Positions 1 to 5,464 are shown, numbered from the stretch's first letter. The stretch: DNA of 5,680 nt from Planctomycetota bacterium (GCA_021778575.1 JAJYCH010000353.1:1-5680); one strand, 5' to 3'. A program made the numbers and translations. The notes: generated by a model from the sequence alone, not told the origin.

Positions 1-130
1 CGTGATGACCAAGCCGCGATTGGCTTCGTTTTGGAACGGGTTAACCCCGTGATGACCAAGCCGCGATTGGCTTCGTTTTGGAACGGGTTAACCCCGTGAT
101 GACCAAGCCGCGATTGGCTTCGTTTTGGAA
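1..130. repeat. 47-bp tandem repeat, at least 2.7 copies, open to the left
   Basis: Two complete identical 47-bp units start at 2 and 49. A third copy starting at 96 matches for 35 bp and ends at 130. Base 1 is the last base of a preceding unit, so the array probably continues beyond the window. Each unit contains a short inverted repeat, AAGCC-GCGATT-GGCTT (11-26 in unit 1), and the 10-bp palindrome GGGTTAACCC (38-47). Because the units are identical throughout, there are no spacers, so this is not a CRISPR array. The unit length is not a multiple of three and no gene reads through it. The array stops 7 bp beyond the stop codon of the minus-strand rtcA gene. It could be part of a dispersed intergenic repeat family (inference). 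Confidence 0.95.
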
Positions 131-137
131 ATCGACT

Positions 138-1196
138 TCAACCGACGATGACCCGGCCGCCTGGTCCGTCGGTGCAGGGCTCGATCCGGATCGTCGTGTC
201 CAGGAACGCCTGAATGGTCTCGACGTTCGTCCTCAGGTGCTCGGTCACCTCGGTCACCGTGAACAGACTTCGCCCCGGCGCAAAGGCTAGTGGCAACAAG
301 AGTTGATCCGCCGAATGGCGATCGACCACGCCGTTCGGGCTGGCCAGGTGTTCGAGTAACTGGTCGACCGCCTCGTCCGCGACGGCCTCGGCCGGTTTAC
401 CTCGTTTGCCCAGACCGACAAATGTCGCCGGCGGACCCTGGGTAAAGCTGGCAGTCAGCGTGATTGACGCGGCTGGGCCAATTCCGGCAATCTGGCACGC
501 TTCGATCTCTGCGGCCAGATCGTGAGCCGCCAGCGACTTCAGCGCCTGATCGGCCAGCCGTCGGCCGACACCGGGAAGCTGGATCGTTTCGGCCATCCCG
601 CTGATCTTCACCAGTTCGCCTCGGTTCTCCAGGATCAAGGCTTGCGGAGTCGCCGGTTCGATCCAGGCTTCGAGGATTCCGCCCCCGGCCGGATAAAACC
701 CAGCCGTCGGCATGCTGACCGAGACCGGCAGGCCGAGCCCGATCATGTGGGCTCGCCAGGTGGTTTCGAGGAACGGGAACGACGGGGCCGACTCGTTGTA
801 AGTCCCGCCGGTCACGGTCAACCGGGTTGGCGAGGTCGACCGGAGCGCCAGCGGAAGATGCAAGGTCTGGAGGATCAAGGCGGTCGAGCCGGCGGTGCCG
901 ATATCGATCTGGAGGTCGCGAGGGGCAATGGTTCCCGGCCGGAAGGTCAGGTCGCGCGAGCCGATCGAGCCGCCGGAGACCTCGGCGTTGCCCAGGAGCG
1001 CGGCGGTCTCGACCGACTTCAGGTGCTGGGGACGAAGGCCGGGGCGGTCGCGATTGGCCCGGATCTTGACGATCCGGAACGCTTTGCCGGTCAGAAGCGA
1101 CAGCGCGAGTGCCGACCGGAGGATCTGGCCGCCTCCTTCACCGCTCGACCCGTCGAGAGTGATCAACCGCGATTTCGGGCTCGATTCTCGGGACAA
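138..1196 (-). CDS. rtcA: RNA 3'-terminal phosphate cyclase (RtcA), TTG start
   Basis: RtcA converts RNA 3'-phosphate ends to 2',3'-cyclic phosphates with ATP, through a covalent AMP-histidine intermediate, and acts in cytoplasmic RNA end repair. The 352-residue product opens with the family signature LDGSSGEGGGQILRSALALS (about residues 15-34), followed by RPGLRPQHL (51-59), GTAGSTALILQTL (100-112) and GFYPAGGG (166-173). Near the C-terminus is VDRHSADQLLLPLA (291-304), whose His294 aligns with the adenylated histidine of the family. Residues about 185-275 correspond to the family's small inserted domain. The length suits the family (about 340). An upstream ATG at 1406 would add 70 low-complexity residues with no family resemblance, whereas TTG at 1194-1196 has GGAGG 7 nt before it. 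A TTG nearer the signature (LITLDG) lacks a ribosome binding site. No rtcB or rtcR is visible. Identity is secure; the start is likely but unproven. Confidence 0.93.
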   Translation of the reverse strand: MSRESSPKSRLITLDGSSGEGGGQILRSALALSLLTGKAFRIVKIRANRDRPGLRPQHLKSVETAALLGNAEVSGGSIGSRDLTFRPGTIAPRDLQIDIGTAGSTALILQTLHLPLALRSTSPTRLTVTGGTYNESAPSFPFLETTWRAHMIGLGLPVSVSMPTAGFYPAGGGILEAWIEPATPQALILENRGELVKISGMAETIQLPGVGRRLADQALKSLAAHDLAAEIEACQIAGIGPAASITLTASFTQGPPATFVGLGKRGKPAEAVADEAVDQLLEHLASPNGVVDRHSADQLLLPLAFAPGRSLFTVTEVTEHLRTNVETIQAFLDTTIRIEPCTDGPGGRVIVG

Positions 1197-1201
1197 GACG
1201 G

Positions 1202-1209
1202 CACCTCCC
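1202..1209 (-). promoter_or_regulatory. Strong Shine-Dalgarno deciding the TTG start of rtcA
   Basis: Read on the minus strand this is GGGAGGTG, with GGAGG (1204-1208) placed 7 nt before the TTG at 1194-1196. It is one of the best ribosome binding sites in the window. It is the main reason to prefer a short RtcA beginning just before the conserved N-terminal signature over the ATG 210 bp further upstream. Confidence 0.75.
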
Positions 1210-1286
1210 GCCGCGAACTTCGCCAGTCTCTGCGATCGGCCAACCTCGCGATGAGGTCCGTGCTGGTCGTGCCTGGCGTGCGTGAT

Positions 1287-1312
1287 CCACTTCTTCTTGG
1301 TTGAAGGAGTGG
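1287..1312. other. Hairpin in the leader upstream of rtcA
   Basis: The arms CCACTTCTTC (1287-1296) and GAAGGAGTGG (1303-1312) flank the 6-nt loop TTGGTT. As plus-strand RNA the stem is 10 bp with one G-U pair. As minus-strand RNA, the direction in which rtcA is transcribed, it has nine pairs and one A-C mismatch. No T-run follows on either strand, so it is not a classical intrinsic terminator. It lies about 90 bp upstream of the rtcA start, within the 222-bp gap (1197-1418) after the lipoprotein gene. I found no convincing sigma-70 promoter for rtcA in that gap, so rtcA may be co-transcribed from upstream. Confidence 0.5.
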
Positions 1313-1393
1313 ACGCTGTGGGTTCGGTTCGGGTTCGCCCCCAGAGTCCCGGTTGCCATTCCATCGGGCGAGTTCCTTCTCGGGTGGGTGGAG

Positions 1394-1412
1394 GGTGACG
1401 GGTCAAGTCACC
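1394..1412 (-). terminator. Possible weak terminator hairpin after the lipoprotein gene
   Basis: GGTGAC (1394-1399) and GTCACC (1407-1412) form a perfect 6-bp stem around a 7-nt loop, starting 6 bp beyond the lipoprotein stop codon. There is no T-tract on the minus strand downstream; the sequence there is C-rich. It could slow or end transcription, or protect the 3' end of the lipoprotein mRNA, but the sequence alone does not make it an intrinsic terminator. Confidence 0.3.
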
Positions 1413-1418
1413 GATCGA

Positions 1419-2354
1419 TCAAGGGGCCTTTGAGTCCTTCAAAGGCTGCGGCATCGGAGTCGGCTTGACGGCGAGGTCGGGCATCTCGGCCGGTTCGTCG
1501 GCCGGGCTGAGCGGGAGTTCGCCCAGGTGGTTCCGCGTCGCCTGGATCAGCAGGACGCTCTGGAAAATCTGGTCGTTGTTCGCCTCGGGTCGAGTGAACA
1601 GGAACGCGCCGAGACTCCTCGACTGCTTCGGCTGACAGCCCAGAACCAGTGTCTGGCCCGGCAAGAGGTCGATCGAGACCGCCAGTTCGCGGAGGATTTC
1701 TTCCTTCTGGCCGTCCTTGAAACCGAATTCTTGCTGAGTGAACGGGCTATTGGTCTCGATCGGTGCGATGGTCCGCCGGGTGTCGCCGTGGTGAATCTCC
1801 GGGACCAGCCGGATCGAGACCGACTTCGAGCCCGAATGGCTGGGCGAGACGATGATCCGTCCTTCGGCGTCCTGATATTCGCGCCCGTTCACCTTGCCCC
1901 GATGGTTGAGCAAGAGAGCGACCGATTCGGTCTTCGAGCCGACGACGATCGGCGTCCGTTCCCCTTCGGGCAAGGCGATGTGGACCCACTGCGTCTCCTT
2001 GAGCGGAGGGGCGGGCTTGAACGCCTCGGTGATGTCGGTCGGCAGGTTTCCGGTGATGATTCCGATCCGGATGCCGTTCGACTCCAGGGCCTGGCGAGCT
2101 TCGACCGGGATCGCCTGGTTGTCGGCGACTTCCCAGACCGAGCCATCGACGACATGCTCGCCCACCGGTCGCGAGATGATCGCCGTATCGATCTTGCAGT
2201 ATTTTGGTTCGAGGACCCGGCTGGGCCGGTCGCTGTTCGTGTTGAAAACAGTCGCCGTGACCTCGTCCGCCTTCTTCTTCAGGTCGGATCGGCTCAGGCT
2301 GCATCCCGCCAGCGCCATCATGGCCAGGACGGGTGCGATTTTCGATCGTTTCAT
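1419..2354 (-). CDS. Exported lipoprotein of unknown function
   Basis: The 311-residue product starts MKRSKIAPVLAMMALAGCS: a positively charged N-terminus, a hydrophobic stretch and a lipobox LAGC with Cys18 as the lipidated residue. Ser at +2 fits outer-membrane sorting by the usual Lol rule. A charged segment (SRSDLKKKADE, 21-31) follows, then a globular region of about 240 residues with no domain I can name, then a proline-rich tail (from about residue 281 to the end, ending PTPMPQPLKDSKAP). The part around 229-254, LLPGQTLVLGCQP then LGAFLF, faintly recalls the GQT-hydrophobic-G signature of secretin-type proteins; this is only a resemblance. An earlier in-frame ATG at 2459 is rejected because the promoter lies between it and 2354. 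The ATG at 2354 has GGAAAGGA upstream. The gene is divergent from the toroid protein and precedes rtcA on the same strand. Lipoprotein status is well supported; function is unknown. Confidence 0.88.
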   Translation of the reverse strand: MKRSKIAPVLAMMALAGCSLSRSDLKKKADEVTATVFNTNSDRPSRVLEPKYCKIDTAIISRPVGEHVVDGSVWEVADNQAIPVEARQALESNGIRIGIITGNLPTDITEAFKPAPPLKETQWVHIALPEGERTPIVVGSKTESVALLLNHRGKVNGREYQDAEGRIIVSPSHSGSKSVSIRLVPEIHHGDTRRTIAPIETNSPFTQQEFGFKDGQKEEILRELAVSIDLLPGQTLVLGCQPKQSRSLGAFLFTRPEANNDQIFQSVLLIQATRNHLGELPLSPADEPAEMPDLAVKPTPMPQPLKDSKAP

Positions 2355-2357
2355 CGA

Positions 2358-2373
2358 GCGGAATCCTTTCCGC
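2358..2373 (-). promoter_or_regulatory. Ribosome binding site displayed in a hairpin loop
   Basis: On the minus-strand mRNA the order is GCGGAA-AGGA-TTCCGC, a perfect 6-bp stem whose tetraloop is the Shine-Dalgarno core AGGA. The stem ends 3 nt before the lipoprotein ATG, and AGGA lies 9 nt from that ATG. The fold could either present or partly hide the ribosome binding site. The base pairing is directly visible; any regulatory effect is inferred. Confidence 0.55.
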
Positions 2374-2385
2374 GACCGAGGACTA

Positions 2386-2400
2386 CCGGCCCAGCGCCGG
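2386..2400. other. Short GC hairpin in the lipoprotein 5' leader
   Basis: CCGGC (2386-2390) and GCCGG (2396-2400) pair perfectly around a 5-nt loop. It lies between the predicted transcription start (about 2418) and the ribosome-binding-site hairpin, so the roughly 64-nt leader would carry two consecutive stem-loops. Hairpins this short are common in GC-rich DNA, so its significance is uncertain. Confidence 0.35.
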
Positions 2401-2419
2401 CTCCTGGAACGAGCATGAA

Positions 2420-2448
2420 GGCGGAGTGTAGGAGCGATCGAATCCGCC
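2420..2448. promoter_or_regulatory. Inverted repeat spanning the lipoprotein promoter (possible operator)
   Basis: GGCGGA (2420-2425) and TCCGCC (2443-2448) are perfect inverted half-sites with centres 23 bp apart, about two helical turns. One half touches the -10 box and the other touches the -35 box, where a dimeric regulator would block RNA polymerase. Six-bp GC-rich half-sites can occur by chance, so this is a candidate only. Confidence 0.3.
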
Positions 2449-2453
2449 GTCAA
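2425..2453 (-). promoter_or_regulatory. Sigma-70-type promoter of the lipoprotein gene
   Basis: On the minus strand, TTGACG (2448-2453) matches the -35 consensus at 5 of 6 positions and TACACT (2425-2430) matches the -10 at 4 of 6, including the key first T, second A and last T. The spacer is exactly 17 bp (2431-2447). Transcription would begin near 2418, giving a leader of about 64 nt to the ATG at 2354. This is the best promoter match I found in the window. Confidence 0.72.
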
Positions 2454-2590
2454 CCGCAATTATCCGCCGAGAGCCCGATCGGCATGCTCGCCCCGAGCCT
2501 CACTCCACGATACTATTAAGGATGATGGCAACCGGTCGTCGACTCGCCCCTTTGGCGTCACTCGTTGATTTAATTGAGGAGGACTTCACC
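2454..2590 (+). promoter_or_regulatory. Leader and probable promoter region of the toroid gene
   Basis: This stretch must drive the plus-strand toroid and GH5 genes because the flanking gene is divergent. The most -10-like elements are TACTAT (2511-2516) and TTTAAT just before the ribosome binding site; neither has a convincing -35 box at 16-18 bp. The Shine-Dalgarno GAGGAGG (2576-2582) lies 8 nt before the ATG at 2591 and fixes that start over the in-frame ATG codons at 2522 and 2525, which would add 23 residues ahead of the Tat signal. Confidence 0.55.
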
Positions 2591-3703
2591 ATGTCGGATC
2601 AATTCCATCGTCGACGGTTTCTCGGAGCTTCGAGCGTCGCGCTGGGGGCACTGGCGATCGGACCCCGGTCATTGTTCGCCGACGGTCCGACGTCCGACGA
2701 GCTGGCCTCGAAGGCGGCGGGCTTCCTCAAGTCGCGGCAGAAGGCCGATGGAAGCTGGTCGAGCGAAAAAGGACCGGGAATCACCGGCCTGGTGGTGACC
2801 GCCCTGCTCCGCTCGAAGCGAACGACGCCGAGCGAGCCGACGATCACCAAGGGTCTGGCCTACCTCGAAGGATTCATCTCGCCCAAGAGCGGCGGACTGG
2901 CCGAAGGACCGAACTCAAACTACGTCACCGCCATCGCCCTGATGGCCTTCCACGAAGCCAATTCCGGCGGCAAGTACGCGGCGCAGATCAAGGCCGGTCA
3001 AACGTACCTCAAGGGGCTTCAGTGGGACGAGTCGGAAAACAAGAGCGCCGATGACCCGTTCTACGGCGGTGCCGGCTACGGCGGCCGGAGTCGCCCGGAT
3101 CTCTCGAACACCTCGTTCTTCATGGAAGCCTTGCGTGACACGGGACTTCCGGCCGACGATCCGAACCTCAAGAAGGCCCTGGTTTTTGTCTCGCGGTGCC
3201 AGAACCTGAAAGGCGAATTCAACGACCAGCCCTGGGCCGGCAAGGTAAACGATGGCGGATTCATCTACAGCGCCGCCGCCGGCGGCGTGAGCATGACGGT
3301 TCCCGACAAGGACGCCAACGGCGGCCTTCGGTCGTATGGCAGCATGACCTACGCGGGCCTCAAGAGCATGATCTACGCCGGGCTCAAGGCGGACGACCCG
3401 AGAGTCAAGGCCGCCTCCGAATATATCGCCAAGAACTACACGCTCGAAGAAAACCCCGGAATGGGTCAGGCGGGCCTGTTCTACTACTACCAGACTTTTG
3501 CCAAGGCCCTCAGCCTGATCGACAAGCCAACCTTTACCGACGCCGCCGGCAAGGTGCACGATTGGAAGCAGGATCTCGTCGCCGCGCTGGCCAAGAGACA
3601 GGCTGCCGACGGAAGCTGGGTCAACCCCGCCGACCGATTCATGGAAGGCGACCCGAACCTGGTCACGGCTTATGGTTTGCTGGCTCTGGCGTATGGCAAA
3701 TAG
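2591..3703 (+). CDS. Tat-exported prenyltransferase/squalene-oxidase-repeat (alpha/alpha-toroid) protein
   Basis: The 370-residue product begins MSDQFHRRRFLGAS, a twin-arginine motif followed by a hydrophobic stretch and a likely cleavage near SLFA-DG (about residue 30), so it should fold in the cytoplasm and be exported. The mature part is built of about six helical-hairpin repeats starting near residues 41, 89, 137, 195, 274 and 326. The first and last carry the QW-like motif QKADGSW (50-56) / QAADGSW (337-343), and hydrophobic helices such as GITGLVVTALL (63-73) and NLVTAYGLLALA (356-367) close them. This is the toroid fold of terpene cyclases and protein prenyltransferase beta subunits. 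It is about half the length of squalene-hopene cyclase, has no DxDD motif and is exported, so terpene cyclisation is unlikely. Such proteins are frequent in planctomycetes with unknown roles. The GH5 gene 29 bp downstream suggests a shared extracytoplasmic, perhaps polysaccharide-related, task (inference). Confidence 0.88.
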   Translation: MSDQFHRRRFLGASSVALGALAIGPRSLFADGPTSDELASKAAGFLKSRQKADGSWSSEKGPGITGLVVTALLRSKRTTPSEPTITKGLAYLEGFISPKSGGLAEGPNSNYVTAIALMAFHEANSGGKYAAQIKAGQTYLKGLQWDESENKSADDPFYGGAGYGGRSRPDLSNTSFFMEALRDTGLPADDPNLKKALVFVSRCQNLKGEFNDQPWAGKVNDGGFIYSAAAGGVSMTVPDKDANGGLRSYGSMTYAGLKSMIYAGLKADDPRVKAASEYIAKNYTLEENPGMGQAGLFYYYQTFAKALSLIDKPTFTDAAGKVHDWKQDLVAALAKRQAADGSWVNPADRFMEGDPNLVTAYGLLALAYGK

Positions 3704-3732
3704 TTGGCAGAGAACAGGGGCGATGAAACCGT

Positions 3733-4878
3733 ATGTTCCAACGACCTGATTCGATGGCCCCGATCATCCTGGCGCTCCTTGCATCGATGGGCCTCGGTCG
3801 GTCGGTGCAAGCCCAGGAACCAGGCGTGATCTCGGTTCCGCGAAGGCTCGACCGGATTACCCTCAGCGCAGACCATTCGCACTTCGTCCGGGCAGGAACA
3901 ACCGACCGTTTCGTCGTCTGGGGATTCAACTACGATCACGACGATTCCGGTCGGCTCCTTGAGGATTACTGGGCCAATGAATGGCCGACCGTGATGGACG
4001 ACTTCCGCGAAATGAAGGAACTTGGGGCCAATGTCGTCCGGGTCCACCTCCAACTCGCTCGGTTCCTCAAATCGGCTGATCAGACAGACGACGCCAACCT
4101 CGCTCGGCTAGCCAGGCTCGTCAAGCTCGCCGAGGAAACGGGCCTCTCACTCGATATCACGGGACTTGGCTGTTACCACAAGCAAGGTGTCCCGAGGTGG
4201 TATACCGAGCTCGACGAGTCCAGACGATGGGACGTCCAGGCTCGCTTCTGGAAGGCGGTAGCGGAGGTCTGCAAGGAGAGCCCGGCGATCTTCTGCTACG
4301 ATTTGATGAACGAGCCGATCCTGACAGGAGGCGATCCCAAGGAAGACTGGTTGCCCGGCCAGCCACTAGGCGGCAAGTATTTTGTCCAGCGGATTACGCT
4401 GGATCTCAAGGGAAGGACCGATAAGGAAGTCGCCCGAGCCTGGGTTGCCCAACTGACGACCGCGATCCGCTCGGTCGATCATCGGACCATGATCACGGTT
4501 GGAGTGATCCCCTGGGCCCAGGTCTTCAAGGGGGCTCAGCCTTTATTTTATGCTCCCGAGGTCTGCGGCCCGCTCGACTTCGTCAGCGTCCACTTCTATC
4601 CGAAGTCGGGCAAGCTTGACGATGATCTCGCCGCCTTGAAGGTCTACAAGGTCGGTAAACCTCTGGTTGTCGAGGAGTTCTTTCCACTCTCCGCAGGCTT
4701 CGAGGAGACAGAGGCGTTCATCGATCGCGCCCGATCTGAGGTGGATGGCTGGATCAGCTTCTACTGGGGAAAGACCACCAAAGATTACGAGAAGCAGAAC
4801 GATCTGAACGGAGCCCTGATCGGCGGCTGGCTGAAACGCTTCCAGGCGTTGAAGGTCTCGACCAAACGGGACAAGTGA
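3733..4878 (+). CDS. Secreted glycoside hydrolase family 5 (cellulase/mannanase-like)
   Basis: The 381-residue product has a Sec signal peptide (MAPIILALLASMGLGRSVQA, cleavage after VQA at about residue 27) and a single TIM-barrel domain. GH5 landmarks appear in order: VWGFNYD (62-68), the substrate-binding Arg in NVVRVHL (R103), His149, the acid/base in YDLMNEP (N193-E194), VSVHFYP (H287, Y289), the nucleophile in PLVVEEFFP (probably E315), and the aromatic platform ISFYWG (W345). The full catalytic set is intact, so a retaining beta-glycanase or beta-glycosidase is expected; the subfamily and substrate (cellulose, mannan or other) cannot be read. No carbohydrate-binding module is present. 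The start is uncertain: ATG 3733 has only AGGGG 12 nt upstream, and ATG 3754 would give a tighter signal peptide but has no ribosome binding site. It is probably expressed with the toroid gene. Confidence 0.9.
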   Translation: MFQRPDSMAPIILALLASMGLGRSVQAQEPGVISVPRRLDRITLSADHSHFVRAGTTDRFVVWGFNYDHDDSGRLLEDYWANEWPTVMDDFREMKELGANVVRVHLQLARFLKSADQTDDANLARLARLVKLAEETGLSLDITGLGCYHKQGVPRWYTELDESRRWDVQARFWKAVAEVCKESPAIFCYDLMNEPILTGGDPKEDWLPGQPLGGKYFVQRITLDLKGRTDKEVARAWVAQLTTAIRSVDHRTMITVGVIPWAQVFKGAQPLFYAPEVCGPLDFVSVHFYPKSGKLDDDLAALKVYKVGKPLVVEEFFPLSAGFEETEAFIDRARSEVDGWISFYWGKTTKDYEKQNDLNGALIGGWLKRFQALKVSTKRDK

Positions 4879-4933
4879 ATGGGATCAGCAATCAATCCGT
4901 TCATCCGACAATCTGCTGGCCAGGGTCGCCGAT

Positions 4934-5365
4934 TCAGGAAAGCTCCCGCTCGATCCGGAACTGCATCTGGTTCAGCTCATCGCCCGAGTAATCCGCATGC
5001 GGCCAGGGCCAGTTGACGGCGTCGTCGAGGAACCGGGGGATCAGGTGCCAGTGACTGTGGAAGACCGTCTGGCCGGCGGCCTGGCCGTTGTTGATGATCA
5101 GGTTCAGGCCGTCGGCTCCCGTCGCGGCCTGGATCGCCCGGGCCAGCCGAGGAACCAGTCGGGCGGTCTCGGCGGCGAGGTCATCGGGAAGTTCGGCCAG
5201 GCTGGCGTGGTGGGCCTTGGGGACCAGCAGGACGTGTCCCTTGTTGACCGGGTTGATGTCGAGAAAGGCGACCGCATGCTCGTTCTCAAACACCTTGACC
5301 GCAGGGATCGACCCATGAACGATCTTGCAAAAGATGCAGGCGACTTCGTGGTGATGATCGCTCAT
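4934..5365 (-). CDS. HIT (histidine triad) family nucleotide hydrolase/transferase
   Basis: The 143-residue product is a complete HIT protein. It shows CIFCKIVHGSIPA (10-22) with the CxxC pair seen in zinc-binding members, then VKVFENEHAVAFLDINPVNK (23-42) and GHVLLVPKAHH (43-53), and the signature triad HSHWHLIPR (H103, H105, H107), in which the middle histidine, His105 or the equivalent by alignment, is the expected nucleophile. Family members hydrolyse AMP-lysine, ADP-linked or Ap4A-type substrates in the cytoplasm; the exact substrate cannot be assigned. The start at 5365 has CTGGAG (5374-5379) 8 nt upstream and begins just before the domain. An in-frame ATG at 5455 would read through a terminator stem and is rejected. 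The gene converges on GH5 with a 55-bp gap that holds no clear terminator. Confidence 0.92.
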   Translation of the reverse strand: MSDHHHEVACIFCKIVHGSIPAVKVFENEHAVAFLDINPVNKGHVLLVPKAHHASLAELPDDLAAETARLVPRLARAIQAATGADGLNLIINNGQAAGQTVFHSHWHLIPRFLDDAVNWPWPHADYSGDELNQMQFRIERELS

Positions 5366-5373
5366 GGGGTGAA

Positions 5374-5379
5374 CTCCAG
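5374..5379 (-). promoter_or_regulatory. Shine-Dalgarno of the HIT gene
   Basis: CTGGAG on the minus strand leaves an 8-nt gap before the ATG at 5365. It decides the start in favour of a 143-residue protein over the 173-residue reading. Only 32 bp lie between the start codon and the T-run of the upstream terminator, too little for a complete promoter. Confidence 0.7.
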
Positions 5380-5397
5380 GATGGGTCTCGATCAACG

Positions 5398-5439
5398 AAA
5401 AAAGGGATCGGAAATTTGAAATCTCAAATTTCCGATCCC
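5398..5439 (-). terminator. Intrinsic (Rho-independent) terminator, minus strand
   Basis: A perfect 16-bp inverted repeat (5404-5419 with 5424-5439, 4-nt loop) is followed directly on the minus strand by TTTTTT (complement of 5398-5403). This is the classical arrangement of stem then U-run, and the plus strand lacks a T-run, so it acts in the minus direction. It should end a transcript coming from the right of the window. Alternatively, because no promoter fits between it and the HIT start, it may be a leader attenuator of the HIT gene. The lower stem is GC-rich and the upper stem AT-rich (GGAAATTTGA). Confidence 0.85.
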
Positions 5440-5450
5440 ATGATAATGTC

Positions 5451-5464
5451 GGCAATTAATTGCC
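5451..5464. repeat. Perfect 14-bp palindrome GGCAATTAATTGCC
   Basis: The sequence equals its own reverse complement over 14 bp. It lies 11 bp upstream (minus-strand sense) of the terminator stem and is conspicuously AT-rich in its centre against GC-rich surroundings. It could be a dimeric regulator operator for a promoter of the HIT transcript, or simply part of the 3' end of a minus-strand gene to the right. I found no -35/-10 pair with good spacing beside it. Confidence 0.5.

Noticed and set aside
1..130. CRISPR array at the left end
   Set aside because: All 47 bp of each unit are identical, so there are no variable spacers.
522..1304. Long plus-strand open frame opposite rtcA
   Set aside because: It is Arg/Gly-rich composition typical of the antisense shadow of a GC-rich gene, and rtcA on the other strand has clear family motifs.
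1197..1406. 70-residue N-terminal extension of RtcA from the ATG at 1406
   Set aside because: It has no resemblance to the family, includes two hairpins, and a strong Shine-Dalgarno precedes the TTG at 1194-1196.
1527..2519. 330-codon plus-strand open frame opposite the lipoprotein gene
   Set aside because: Arg/Asp-rich shadow; the opposite strand has a lipobox, ribosome binding site and promoter.
2915..3559. Minus-strand frame opposite the toroid gene
   Set aside because: The plus-strand gene has a Tat signal, repeats and a ribosome binding site; the antisense frame has none of these.
2591..3703. Squalene-hopene cyclase or other terpene cyclase
   Set aside because: It is too short, lacks a DxDD motif and carries an export signal; only the toroid repeat is shared.
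3723..3749. 8-codon frame between the toroid and GH5 genes as a leader peptide gene
   Set aside because: Its AGGGG is only 2 nt from the ATG, too close for initiation, and the peptide has no recognisable feature.
4879..4933. Bidirectional terminator between GH5 and HIT genes
   Set aside because: Only a 5-bp CAGCA/TGCTG match with a loop of about 25 nt is present, with no T-run.
5366..5455. 30-residue N-terminal extension of the HIT protein from the ATG at 5455
   Set aside because: It would translate the intrinsic terminator stem; the ATG at 5365 has a Shine-Dalgarno and sits at the usual domain start.
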